The notes under the pieces were generated by a model. That model was given only the letters and a program-made list of their open reading frames with translations. It did no database searches and was not told the DNA's origin. Source: Aedes albopictus (taxonomy: Eukaryota > Arthropoda > Insecta > Diptera > Culicidae). From it: 64,000 bases of DNA. Below, one piece after another: positions 1-11,300 of this stretch. Position 1 is the stretch's first letter. The number at the start of each line of letters is the position of its first letter. Where the stretch lies: NCBI RefSeq assembly GCF_035046485.1, contig NC_085138.1:363199238-363263237 (forward strand). Reading direction: 5' to 3'. A program made the position numbers and the translations under genes.

Positions 1-639
1 AAACTACATACAAAACTTCTATCGAAATCCTAGGAGGAACTCTGGTAGAAATCTATGGAACAACTCTAAGAGTCCCCGGAAAGAGCACACATAGGAGTGA
101 ATCCGGAGAAATTCCGGATGGAATTTTGGACAAAACACATAATTCCATCGAAATTTTCAAATTTTTGCGAGACATTCACCGGAATATCAAACTACCGGAA
201 GCAAACTCTGAGGCTTGCCACTCTAAAGCGGGGTCTTGCTGAATACACGTGTGCTTACAGTTGCCGCTATTCACGCCCTTGGAGTCCGAATTATACATCG
301 CCAAAAACGCGTGCTCAATTTTATGTATTTTATGTAAAACAAAAATAAATCGAAGTGGAGGGAAAGGGCCAGAAATCGAAAACGGAAGAAGGATCTTCAG
401 GTATTGCTTTTGGATATCATCCTAAAAATCCTTCAGTAGATCATTAAAAGCAAACTTGCTAGAAACCCAAAATGGCCGCCACAATGACCGAGTATTGTAC
501 CTTCTCACGATTTTTTAGCTTATTGCAACTAAGCAACAACAAAATGAAAATTACTTTGTTGTTCGAAGCTTGCGTCTTGAGACCTGTGGATTTGAAGATC
601 CGGTGCACTGTTGGGCCATAATTTCAAGACAATTGTCTT
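1..639. other. No gene seen; AT-rich sequence
   Basis: No exon, RNA gene or clear repeat boundary is visible here. Short open frames lack any recognisable motif. Since ttv exons continue upstream of the window, this is probably intronic. Confidence 0.5.
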
Positions 640-1110
640 TAAAAAGGTCTATCTGGGACTTCTTAAAGAGTTCTTGCTGGGATCTTTCCAAGAATTCATT
701 TTGAGGTTCCTTCATTGATTTCTCGTGGGATATATTCTGGCATTGAATCAGGTATTCCTCCTAAAGCTTATTTATGGATTCCTATGGGGATTACTCCTGG
801 AGAAATTCAAGGATTCTTTCAGAAATGATTCCGTGATTCCTTCAGGTTTCCTTTAGGAATTCATCCCAGAATTCTATCGGAACTCCTTCCCAGATTCGTT
901 CAATTATTTCCTCAGGGATCCTTTCAGAGATTCCACCAAGGATTCTCTTAGAGATTTCTTCCGGGAATTCTTCAAAAACTTCTTCCGGGATTTCTTCCAA
1001 AATATATTTCCAGGAAGTTCTGCCATTTTTTTTTCCAGGGAACTCTTCCGGGATTCCTCGAGGGGTTTCCAGGAAATCCTATATTAATTTATCTTGGGAT
1101 TCCACCTCCT
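640..1110. repeat. Degenerate tandem array of ~15-nt units (T-rich strand)
   Basis: Imperfect units built around forms such as ttccttcagGgAtttctt and aggaattcttcc follow one another without clear boundaries. The same sequence class recurs at about 12.24, 16.64, 22.28, 26.10, 28.18, 48.84, 51.6 and 52.85 kb, on either strand. It has no coding potential. Here the pyrimidine-rich version is on the + strand. Confidence 0.6.
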
Positions 1111-1116
1111 GTTCGA

Positions 1117-1190
1117 GCCCGTTTGAAGTTGATCATCAATATAAACTTCTATATAAGCCCGTTTGAAGTTGATCATCAATATAAACTTCT
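1117..1190 (+). repeat. 34-bp direct duplication at the 5' junction of LINE copy 1
   Basis: Bases 1117-1150 and 1157-1190 are identical (starting gcccgtttgaagttgatcat) and are separated by six bases. The second unit runs directly into the sequence shared with the 5' start of LINE copy 2 at about 13614. This could be a target-site duplication plus 5' extra bases, or a slippage product made during 5'-end integration. Confidence 0.7.
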
Positions 1191-1559
1191 TTTCTCGATC
1201 ATCCTAGATAGCTGTGTAGTGTCGGTAGCGATTGTCTCAATTGGCTAAGAATAACACTACGGGCCACCTGTTCCGGTGGAAAGAATCCACCAACTGGTGA
1301 CCCCTAATTCATGGTGTGATGCAGCTTCATGCTTACCGTGCCTAGGAATGCTGTTATTGCGAAGAGTTTAATCTTACCTAGTTTGGGTAGTGGCTACGGT
1401 TAGGATAGCTCAGATCAATCTTCAGCGTAAAAGAACAGTAACAATCAATCTTTGCAGATTTATGCAAAATGGTACAGCCCAAGTGGCCTTGGTCCAAGAA
1501 CCTTGATTCCGTAAGGCGAATTTCTATCTAGGAAACCTTGTGAACCCGGTGTTTGATAC

Positions 1560-2030
1560 TTTCAGTAAACATGAAATGGCAAACTCGCATGTCATGCCTC
1601 GAGCCTGAGTGCTTGTCAACAACGCAATAGTTGCTACACTCATCTCTGAACTAACCGCCAGAGATGTATGTGCTATCACAATTGGTGTATCTGTTGGAAA
1701 CCTCAACAGGAAATACGTCTATTGTTCGGTTTTTTACCGCATGATGAACCATCCCCTACGGATGCTTTCAAACATGTCATCGCATACTGTACTTCAAAAG
1801 GCCTTCCGATAATTGTTGGCAGTGATGCTAATGCTCACCATATCATCTGGGGCACCTCAGACATTAACTTGAGAGGCTCCAGTTTGATGGAGTACTTAAA
1901 TAGTACAGATCTTGTATTACTTAACATAAGCAACCACCCAACCTTCATGGTATCTGCTAGAGAGGACGTGTTAGACATAACGCTTTGCTCTAGTAGAATT
2001 AGTAACGAGCTGACCAATTGGCATGTGTAA
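1560..2030 (+). pseudogene. Endonuclease (APE/EEP) fragment of LINE copy 1
   Basis: The frame at 1668-2030 contains GSDANAHHIIWG followed by RGSSLMEYLNSTDLVLLN, the catalytic GD-N-H stretch and downstream strand order of APE-like retrotransposon endonucleases. The N-terminal part lies in a different frame (about 1609-1690), so at least one frameshift is present. The frame stops at 2028-2030 with no continuous link to the RT. Confidence 0.75.
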
Positions 2031-2102
2031 CATTTAAATGTTACTTCGCAAACATAGCGTTTCAGGAATCCCCGGTCAACAAACTGGGATCTTTTTACTG
2101 AT

Positions 2103-2669
2103 TTGGTTGCGGCTAAATTTCATGGATACTCACCGTCACCATCCATTGACACTCCAAGTGATTTAGATGATGCCGTTGATACTACAACGACCTTTATCAT
2201 GGAAGCTTTTGAAGAAGCATGTCCTCTACGGTCTGTGAAGATAACAAAAGGAACCCCTTGGTGGAACTATGATCTGGCGAAACTCAGGAAACAATGTAGA
2301 AAGAGTTGGAACAGACGACGTTCTGTTGCTTCAGAGGCTTTCAGGTCGGCTCGCAAGACCTACAGAAAAGCTCTCCGGTCTGCTCAACGATCCGGCTGGA
2401 ATAACCTTTGTACAAATGTTTCCAGTTTGAGTGAAGTCAGTCGGGTAAATAAAATCCTTGCGAAATCTAAGGATTTCCGAGTGAACGAACTTCGTTTGCC
2501 AAATGGCGATCTGACTTCCTCTGATGAGGAAGTTCTTGAATGCTTATTCAGCACACACTTCCCTGGATGTGTGGATATTACATCTTCGGATGAACCTGAT
2601 GTCTTTTCTTGTAGTTATGATTCCCTGGCCTCGGCTCGAAGTATTGTAACTATAGAATCGATTGAGTGA
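2103..2669 (+). pseudogene. Endonuclease-RT linker of LINE copy 1
   Basis: A 188-residue open frame rich in basic residues (KLRKQCRKSWNRRRSV, then SARKTYRKALRSAQRSGW), typical of the region between endonuclease and reverse transcriptase in LINE ORF2. It ends in a stop at 2667-2669. The C-terminal part ([17 protein letters not shown]) reappears in copy 3 near 44030-44100, confirming common origin. Confidence 0.7.
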
Positions 2670-2705
2670 GCACTTAGCTTTGCTCCTTTCCTATCTCCTT
2701 GAACC

Positions 2706-3721
2706 GATGGGATTTATCCTATTTTGCTTCAGAAGGGATTTGATTATTTCAAACTTGTTTTGAAAAAAAAACACTTGTTTGCAGTTTTGCTACATATTCC
2801 CAAATCTTGGCGGGATATTACTATGAAGTTTACTCCGAAAGTTAGTCGTGCGTCGTATGAAGAAGCAAAGAGTGCCGAGGGGGCGGTCCAGAATGTCGAA
2901 TTGTTTAAAAATCCATATTCACTAAAACTGATGTGGTCAGGGCGTTAACAGTGTGCACCCAAAATAACCAAAATTGGTATTTTATTATATTTTGCATCCT
3001 GAAAAAAATATATTTTTTTTTTTGAACTGAAGAGCTGGTTACTCAGTGAGTAACTTGGAGTAACCACGATGACACCACTGTTTCAGACCTATCAGTTTGA
3101 CCTCTTTTCTTCTGAAATGCTTAGAACGCATTGTGGATCATCACATCCGTGATGTTCATCTGGCCAACGTGCCTCTTCATGTGAACCAACATGCCTACCA
3201 ATCTGGTAAGTCCACTGTGACTCTTTTACACAAGGTTGTTTACGATATCGTGAAAGCATTCGCTCAAAAGCAATCTTGTTTGGGTGTTTTCTTAGATATC
3301 GAGGGTGCCTTTGACAATGTGCCTTTCGATGCCATATTGGAAGCCGCTCGGAGTCATGGTTTATCTCCAATGATTTCCAATTGGATTCATCAAATGCAGG
3401 GATTAGGAAATTGAGTGTTTGTGGATGCCCCCAAGGGAGTGTCTTGTCACCGCTTTTGTGGAATCTCGTAGCAGATACGCTATTGAGGCAACTCAATAAT
3501 AGCGGTTTTCTTACTTATAGTTTTGCTGACGACTACCTAACATTGTTAGTTGGTATGTGTATCACCACCCTTTTCGATCTGATGCAAAGCGCCCTTCAGG
3601 TAGTTGAGGGTTGGTGTCGCCAATATGGCCTTTCGGGTAATCCGAGTAAAACATTTATTGTTCTTCTTTCGGAAAGGCGAAACCATAATGGCGTTCGACC
3701 TTTGTGTTTCTTTGATTCTTA
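2706..3721 (+). pseudogene. Reverse transcriptase remnant of LINE copy 1
   Basis: RT blocks are visible in three frames. One frame holds [19 protein letters not shown], then [19 protein letters not shown], then [16 protein letters not shown] at 3097-3414. The frame at 3381-3722 holds [20 protein letters not shown] and FADDYLTLL. The FADD box (finger/palm motif C) is intact, but the frame breaks between these blocks and a 208-bp insertion lies just upstream of the LTSFLL block. Confidence 0.85.
2873..3080. repeat. 208-bp insertion inside LINE copy 1
   Basis: In copy 3 the coding sequence runs straight from ...GAAGAAGCAAAGAG to CTTCAGACC, while here about 208 bp intervene between those two points. 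The insert is AT-rich with a T-run near 3010-3022. I see no convincing TIR, so the element type is unknown. The paralogous copy acts as the empty site. Confidence 0.65.
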
Positions 3722-4368
3722 AATCGATGTGACTGAACAGGTGAAGAACGTTGGAGTCATTCTTGATTCCAAACTTTCCTGGACACCTCACATTGTATGG
3801 CCGTCGGGAAATGCCAGCGTACCTTTGGTACAACTTGGGGTCTAAAACCCAAGTATATCAAATGGATCCTATGGATACTCGGTTTGCTAGAGGAAACTCC
3901 TGTGAACCGCAGTTCAACACACACCTCGTTGTTTCCACTTTTGGTGAACTGGGACAAAGTTGTCCTTGCTCCAAGTGTTCTTACAATTGCTTGTAATTTT
4001 CCGTATAGGACATTTTCCACGAATTTCCCTTCCCGGGAAGAGTGGACATCTGGTTATCTGGAGAGAAGTATTTCAGACGGCATCGTATGTTACACTGATG
4101 GCTCCCTTCTCGAAGATCGAGTAGGTGCTGGTGTTTAGTCTCGTGAGCTAAGGCTGTATCAGTCTTACTCATTTGGTAGACACTGCACCGTTTTTCAGGC
4201 TGAAATCTTTGCTCTTATGTTCGGAGTGCAATCAGCACTTCAGCAGCACGTAATGGGTAAAGTAATATACGTCTGTTCAGTTTGTCAGGCTGCTATTAAA
4301 GCACTTGCTTCGGACAACTACAGGTCAAAGATAGTTATCGCTTGTCGAACTCAAATCGAAATTTAACG
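3722..4368 (+). pseudogene. RT C-terminus and RNase H remnant of LINE copy 1
   Basis: Pieces [19 protein letters not shown] (about 3810-3865) and VCYTDGSLLEDRVGAGV (about 4086-4136) match the longer frame of copy 3. YTDGS carries the first RNase H aspartate. A TAG at 4137-4139 follows at once. The similarity stops near 4368, before the [15 protein letters not shown] block seen in copy 3. Confidence 0.75.
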
Positions 4369-5219
4369 TACTCAACGATTTTATATATGAAAAAGTTATG
4401 TGAAGTTAACACATTTCATCACATTTAAAAAAATGAGGCAATTTTTCGTTAAGTTTAAGCTTGTAAATTTTTACAAATATGTGTGATTCATTGTCTATGC
4501 AGTAAGTATCATTCATTATGTTCCAAAAAGCCAAGAAGAATTAGAATTGAATGAAAGATGACAAAGATATCAACAAATCACTTTTTTCATGTTTTACGAT
4601 AGTGACCCCAAACTTTTGACCGATCTCATCAAGAGTTAATTTACTTAATAACTCTTTTTTTCTAGATATTTTAGCTAAGTTCGGTAAAAAGCAGTTGAAA
4701 GGTAATCGAAATTAGTTTATATTACCGCTCCCATCTTAAAATTTGGTCAACCCAATTTCCAGCGACACTGCCGTAAGTTTATTTTCATTTTTTAGAAAAT
4801 TTGGCAAGTTTGGGTTAGATTTACAGGTAAAAGTTTCACCTCAATCATGTTCAATGTTACTTTGACTTATTATCTTTTGAATAAGACCAGGGGTTTTGAA
4901 ATCGGACGCAAATTGGCGGAGATATGGGCCTAAAAAAATGCCATGTTTTTGAGGGGGTGATCCCAAACTTTTGATCGGGAGTGTATAATGATATATCTCA
5001 AATACTTATGTACATCGCAGCGTCTTATACAGATTTCAATAAATAACCATCACAACGCCACGAGCAACCCAGCGAGTAAATCCGAATATAAAATGCTCAC
5101 CCCGGGCCACAGCACTGCTGCTGGGGGGCCTCAATAAAACTTTCAACTGCATTTCATATCGCCAATTTCTCAATTTCATAACTCGATTTTTCATTTTTCG
5201 TTTTTTTTTTTCTTTCCAG
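4369..5219. other. Intron sequence upstream of the first visible ttv exon; partial repeat at 4600-4990
   Basis: No gene. Two direct copies of a CCAAACTTTTGA-containing block (about 4609 and 4964) suggest a dispersed repeat ending near 4990 with gggagtgta. The exon is preceded by a polypyrimidine run ending in ttttttctttccag at 5219. Confidence 0.5.
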
Positions 5220-5339
5220 GTGCCGGACATTGTACGTTCGATCTCCGCCAGCCGCATCCTAGCTTTACGTCAACAAACTCAAGTGCTTTGGGAGCGTTAT
5301 TTTAGTTCCATTGAGAAAATAGTTTTTACTACGTTCGAG
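5220..5339 (+). CDS. ttv: ttv coding exon a (first in window)
   Basis: Forty codons in phase 0, starting [20 protein letters not shown] and ending KIVFTTFE. The acceptor is tttctttccag at 5219 and the donor GTAAGT begins at 5340. This block links GT47 to GT64 in EXT1 proteins and continues directly into [10 protein letters not shown] of the next exon, 25.5 kb away. No earlier EXT1 exon was seen between 1 and 5219. Confidence 0.92.
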
Positions 5340-8300
5340 GTAAGTTGAATTTCGTTTAACGGTGAAGTGCTTTGAAGGGGTGGGTGACTCCCCGTGGAAA
5401 CTGTCGCCATGAAGCTTGAGGGTGGGGTGGGTATCTTTCGGCTTCGTAGCTGTTGTTGAACGGGTGGAACCTTCGCTTTTTGGGAGAACGTTCGTTTTTC
5501 CTGTGAACGCTGAGCTGGGTGCACTCGAGTTGATTCGAAAAGTTTGAAGCAACTTGTAAGTTAAAAAGTTGCTCGCAACCTTTACTACTGCAGGGAGTCT
5601 TTATGTGTGAGCGATTCGTACTCATATGGGGGTAAAGGTGCACCCGCTGGAAAACTCGAAGCAAGCGTCGCTGCTGGTTGGATTTTTCGGGTTGCAGACG
5701 TGAGTTTCTTCGAGATGGGAAAACTTCTTCGGAAAACATGACCTGGAATCGCATCACTTAGCTGCACGAGCATGTGTCGAACAGGTGTTAGGGTGGAACC
5801 GTTGATGATTTGAAATATACGACAATAATATATCTGAACTTTTACCGTATGCTTCACATATCGTGTTGAAGCTCTCAAATTTTATTGTAATTTATTTATT
5901 TTTTGTTTATTGTTATTCATTATTTTATAATTTTATCTCTTTGTGTATTTTTATGCTTTCTATGTATAATTTTTCTTGTTTTAAATATAGTTTTTTTTCT
6001 TTATGTAAATTTTGTTGTTTTTTATACTTTGCGTATTTTTTTGTTTTTGCAACAAATTTTATTGTAACTTTTTGAAGTTGTTTAAGCCCACCCTTCTGAC
6101 AGATCAAAAAAAAAAACATCTGATTTCTGACTCCCCTCAGCTTGTCGGACCAGGCTCGTGGAATCACTTTCTGCGCTCAAAGCCGAATCCAAACCGAAAC
6201 TTTATTCCTTGCCACTTATTTCTGGCAGGTGTTATTTTCAGCGACTTTATCTCAACCGCTTTTTTATTCTTCCTGTCAAATTGGGTTTCTGTGTTTTCGA
6301 TTTTTTTCTTTTCTTCCATTTCATTTTCTTCACAATTCACCGACCACAACTTTTCCCTCAGGCAGCCATCAGTTGCAGACGACGACGTTAGAGCTACTCC
6401 TGCTACTGCTGCTGCTGATGTGTTGCTCTGCTGGTACCACTTGGCAAACTTTGTCTGGTAATTGTGTTTTTCGTGCGTCATTTTTCATCAAAACGAACTT
6501 GTCATGCGACGAAATTGAAAATTGAATTGCTTCGACACGTGCTAAAAAGTGTTTCCGCCATCAAGCGTTATGGTGTCGACAAATTTGTGCTGGGATAATT
6601 AATGACAGTTGTTTCGCTGTCTGGTTGTGATTTGCTTCTTGAAAATTCATTCATCCTCGTACATGGTATCTGTTGGCACAGGAAAGATATCATACCACAA
6701 CGAAGACAGACTGGGTTAACAAGAAAGTCAATCACGCTTTCGTGAATTCCAAAGATCAAACATTGCATATTTACTGGAGTTGTTACAGGATACAAATTCC
6801 GTCAGAAATCAAGCATCGATTTGCTCAGTGAACGTCTGTTTCCTTTTCCGATTCAGGGCATATGCCTCAATCAACGGTTTCAAAGATGTTACTTCGGAGG
6901 AAGACGAGTTGCTTTCGAGATTTCTCTTCTGTCGAGTATGTCTCCGCTTCTATTGCTACCCTGATGCTGCCCAGGAGAACGATGATTTGATAGCAAAATG
7001 TATTGATTTCACTTTGGTTACGGAGTTCAAAGCGAGAAACTGCAATAAAAGGAAATTGATCCGGCTGTTTCCGGTTCAAAGTTGTGCTGAGACAGGATCA
7101 ATCACTTTGACGGGCCTACTGTTACCTATAAGTGGAAGTGGGCGAACGCAAAAATGATTGGAAAAGTCATATATGCAGTCAGGGTTTTTCAGGGAAACTG
7201 CTACATGAATGATACTGTGGTGAAGAGTCCCTCCTAGGAACGCTTTGGAGTTGCTTGCTGGTGCTTCTTCAAGGCTTTTTTGAATCATTTGGTCCATAGG
7301 AGTAGTATATGTATGGCCCAATTGAAAAATGGCTTTTTGTTTTTACATTCACTCATTTGGTAGCAGTAAACTATATATTCAGCAAAGTTAATGCAAACCT
7401 ACTAATAGCAGGCTTTATAATTCTTCTCAAAATCAAAAGAGTTTTGCAACAACCTCGTTGTGAGGGAGCGAACGAACCCCAAACAAAGAGGCAATCAAAA
7501 CTGAGCGAGTAAGAGGGGAACGAGAAAGAGATTTCGGATATAGGAGTGCGTTTTTTTTTTGCCACGAGTGTCTTTCTTTGTATAGGAGTGGAACTCGCGA
7601 GAACTTTTTGAGTGAGAAACGCAACAACCAATTATGAGTGTTGGACGAACTCCTCGCTGCGTGACAAGCTCGCGCTCGGTGCTGTTAAGTTTTATTTTTT
7701 CTCCTCAGGAAATTGCCGAAATCGCTTCCTTATTTTCTCGTGAGGGAGTTTCTGTCAAGCCTAATTATTAGTGAAAAATACGAGAAATTGGCTTTGACAC
7801 ATCGTTGACAAACTAGTGTATCCTGAACACCAAGAAGTTTAGAAAAAAACGAATTGATACATCAGTAGTGTTAAATGCGGATTTGAAATACGGTTTACAT
7901 TCTTATGTATTTGTATACCTCTTTTTGTGAGGATAAAACAGGTTTTAATAGCTTGGGATGTTCTAGGTACTCCAAACTGTTCTGATGTTCAATCCATCAC
8001 GCATAATCTGCTGTAATATGTGAATCTCTGGGAAACTCAGAAGCAACTCATTTATATTATTAGGATAGTTCAGGTCATCCAAACTAACTTGGAATATACA
8101 TATATATCCTCAGATCTACACTAGTAACCCGAGCAGAGGAGAATATCAAAATAATAACAATGGAGTCACATAAACTGTTTTTATATCATGGTTTGTTATT
8201 AATAACTTATTGCAGCATTACCTCTTCATATCATGTTTTGTTGGACAATCTGATTTTGTTATGGTCGTGCTATGTGTATATTTGCTGTAAATAACATGTT

Positions 8301-11300
8301 TTGTTGTAGCACTAATTCAGTTATTATCGGGTTATTGAGACTGCAATAATATTTGATCATGAATAGAACAACAATAACAAGCATTGTAATCAAAACTACA
8401 CCATTCGAGATTAACATTGTTCGCAGCATTCCGTGACGAACTGATAAGAAAATATTATTTTCTCATCAGTTCCTCATCCTCTTCATTCTGACATTACATT
8501 CTAAGGGTCGATTTCTTCACCTCGGTTTAACCAGTAAGCCAGGCTTACCCATATAGTTGAACCTGGTTTAACGCTTAGGCCAGAGTGAAGAAATTGGCCC
8601 TAACTGTGACAAAGCCAGCTTATCAGTCTTTAGCTGTTAGTACACAGGGTAAATATTTGTCCAAAAAGAAACCAATGCTTAAACATCTTGTTTCACTCGA
8701 TCGAATTTTCATTAATGTCAAACTGATGTTGTTTCTTGAGTTCTTTCTTTATCAAATATTTGACCCTGTGTACTTCAGGCCTTTTGTTTTAAAAGCACTT
8801 TGATAAGTATACCTGCTTAACAGACAAACAGACGTAATATTTCGAACATTCTTCGATTCAAAATCTAGTCACGGACACATGTTTGCCCAGTGCTAAAAGA
8901 ATCAAGTTTGGCCAACCATCGGCTAGGTGGCGATAGTGGGCAAACGTCAAACTCGAACAAAAACGATGCGAGCGCCACGAGTATTTTTTTAATTGGCCAT
9001 TAAATCGGTGTACGATGGGATTTATCAGAGTGTTACGTCTGTTTGTCTGTGGCTGAAGTTTCAAATTTTATAAGAAACACTCTTGTCTACTAGATATCTA
9101 TTGTTTCACCCGGCTTGAAGTAGACGAAATGTTGCATTGGAGAAAATACAACTTATAGCAAATAGCTGTTGTCTAGTAGACATAGATAGACATCAAAGTT
9201 ATGGATATATCGCAGACAGAGGTTCGAGCTAGAACAAAAAAATTCAAATTTTCTATATAAATTTTCACTAGCGACACCTAGGCAACCGATTGCTACGGTA
9301 CAGTTGACAGATTTCGTTCCTGCGTGCTTTCGGCCACTCACTTACCACATAGTTCACCACCCACTGAGAAATAAAATCAAAACAATCACTGTTAAAATGA
9401 TTCCCACATTTTTGTTATTTTAACAAAGATTTGATGAGGCGAGTGAAATTCACAAAAATGCTGTTTTATTCTTTTTGATCTATGTAAAATAATTTTGATC
9501 ATTTGTTAAATTATTTACAAGAACCTTAAGCTAATTTATGCAAAAGATATTAGACATTTACTGATTGTCATTCATCTGGCACAAACTATGTGTAACTATT
9601 TGAGGCGTGAAGCACGTGCGCTCTTTCTCCGCCATCCGGCTCGGAGATGAGTGTGGTGACGGTTGTTTGTCGTAAAACAGCAATTAAATGGGAACACCAC
9701 TAACGCCATCTGTTCGCTGATTGACACTCGGCAATTTGTAGCGGCCATGTTCTTACACATGCTACTGAGTGAAGCTTGAACGTCTGTCTGCGGATATATT
9801 ATCATCACTTATTTTGTTATTTCTGTGAGAGTATAACTTACTTTGTTTTGGTTTTGATATTATAACACATTTTGTTTGCAGATTGTTATCAATAACTTAT
9901 GTATTTTAAAATTTGTTATTGAAATATTTTACAAATTCGCTATTATTAGATTTAAACTAACAAAAAGTGTTATTGAACTGGTCTTCCAGGAACATTTCTT
10001 TGTTATGTTTTTTTGTTATCTTGCCGCTTACTACAGACAAGTTTATAACATGATATGTTATGTTAATAACATGAAAATAACTCTTTACGTTGCTCAGTTA
10101 TATTCCCAAAATAACTTATTTTGTTATGCTGTTGCTATTCCCTTCTGCTCTGGAAAAGTCGTCATATCCGCTATACAAAGCAACGTTGCATAATCAACTA
10201 TACTTACGGACCTACTTAAAGACTAATAGATATTATTATGAACATTCAATCAAGGTCGTCCAAACTTCCCGTCGTTTAACCCTTGACATCTACAGTTGTT
10301 ACAATGGTTTTTTTTTTGTTATTAACTGTAACATCCTATATCTAATCCTTGGAATTGTATGAACCATTCCGAAAGGCATGACTCCAGATTAACCAAACTT
10401 CTCCAAAAAGTAGAACTTCAGATCTAACGATCAAAACGATCAAATCTGACTATACATGTAAATGGTTGCTCCTCCGTGGTTGATCTGAGCTGGTACCAAT
10501 TGTACTGAGATCCAAATGAATAAGGGCTGGGACACTCCACTTATTCCCAAAGTGCAATTTAAGCAGCTCATACATTTTTGATCAATAACGGCGCCGGCCA
10601 CGTCCTTATAGTCAGTTGGGAAGGGAAAGGAATGTTAGTTGCTACTAAAGACCGAGAGCACCTCTGCATACCCACAACCAGCACGGACTGGGGTATTTGT
10701 TAGACGGAAAGGATGGGAGAATCTGGGAGTCACCGTTACGGGTCGGTGATGCAATCCATGGATAGGGGTTATTTATAGTGTTCGTGATAGGTTGTGTGGT
10801 GAATAAGGTGGATAAGGTCAAGGGGCACAACACGTTTTGGTTGCATAACTTATAGGCGTTACATATACACTGTGCTGTGAGTGGAAGTTGGAAGGGAGGG
10901 AAACGACTTTTTTTTTAATTCGTTTCTGGTTCTAGCGATGCATCGCGCCCGAGCAGAAGGGAATAGCAACAGCATAATAAAATATGTTATTTTGACAAAA
11001 TAACTGAGTTGCGGAAAGAGTTATTTCCATGTTATTAACATAACATATCATGTTATAAACTTGTCTGTCATAAGCGGCAAAATAACAAAAATCATAACAA
11101 AAAAATGTTCCTTGAAGACCAGTTAAATAACACGTTTTGTTGGTTTCAATAACAACTTAATAATATCGATTTTTTTTAAATATTTCAATAACAAATTTTG
11201 ATATGAATAAGTTATTGATAACAATGAAAAAAAAAATAGGGTTTTGTGCCATTTGGGCAGGGGTACATATTTTGGGCACTTGCCGCTATAACTAAATCAA

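Larger units (their letters stand above)
1184..4368 (+). mobile_element. Broken non-LTR retrotransposon, copy 1 (RNase H-bearing LINE, LOA/I-group type)
   Basis: The domain order is APE-type endonuclease, reverse transcriptase with an FADD active site, then RNase H, which is the layout of the LOA/I-group of non-LTR elements. The 5' leader (aacttcttttctcgat, then cctagatagctgtgt) is shared with copy 2 at 13614. The coding part is shared with copy 3 at 40980-44505 on the other strand. It is dead: several frameshifts, an in-frame TAG at 4137-4139, a 208-bp insertion at 2873-3080, and a 3' truncation inside RNase H near 4368. It sits upstream of the first visible ttv exon in the same orientation. 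The clade name is inference from motif order and RT wording; Lian/LOA-like is my best guess. Confidence 0.85.
8128..10153 (+). mobile_element. TIR element X (CCGAGCAGA ends), hosting nested MITEs
   Basis: The left end is cccgagcagaggagaatatc at 8128 and the right end, read inward on the - strand, is ccagagcagaagggaatagc (10153). The left arm 8128-8503 matches the reverse complement of 11665-12062. The right part 9868-10153 matches the reverse complement of 10948-11225. X is therefore an inverted relative of Y (10948-12062). It is AT-rich, full of aataac motifs, with no transposase frame, so it is non-autonomous. At least three small elements lie inside (8505, 8639, 8820). Confidence 0.7.

Noticed and set aside
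3097..3722. Functional RT gene in copy 1
   Set aside because: Frames shift between RT blocks and stops separate the domains; FADD is retained but no complete ORF2 exists.
5036..5257. Minus-strand open frame overlapping ttv exon a
   Set aside because: It is the antisense shadow of the exon and its polypyrimidine tract.
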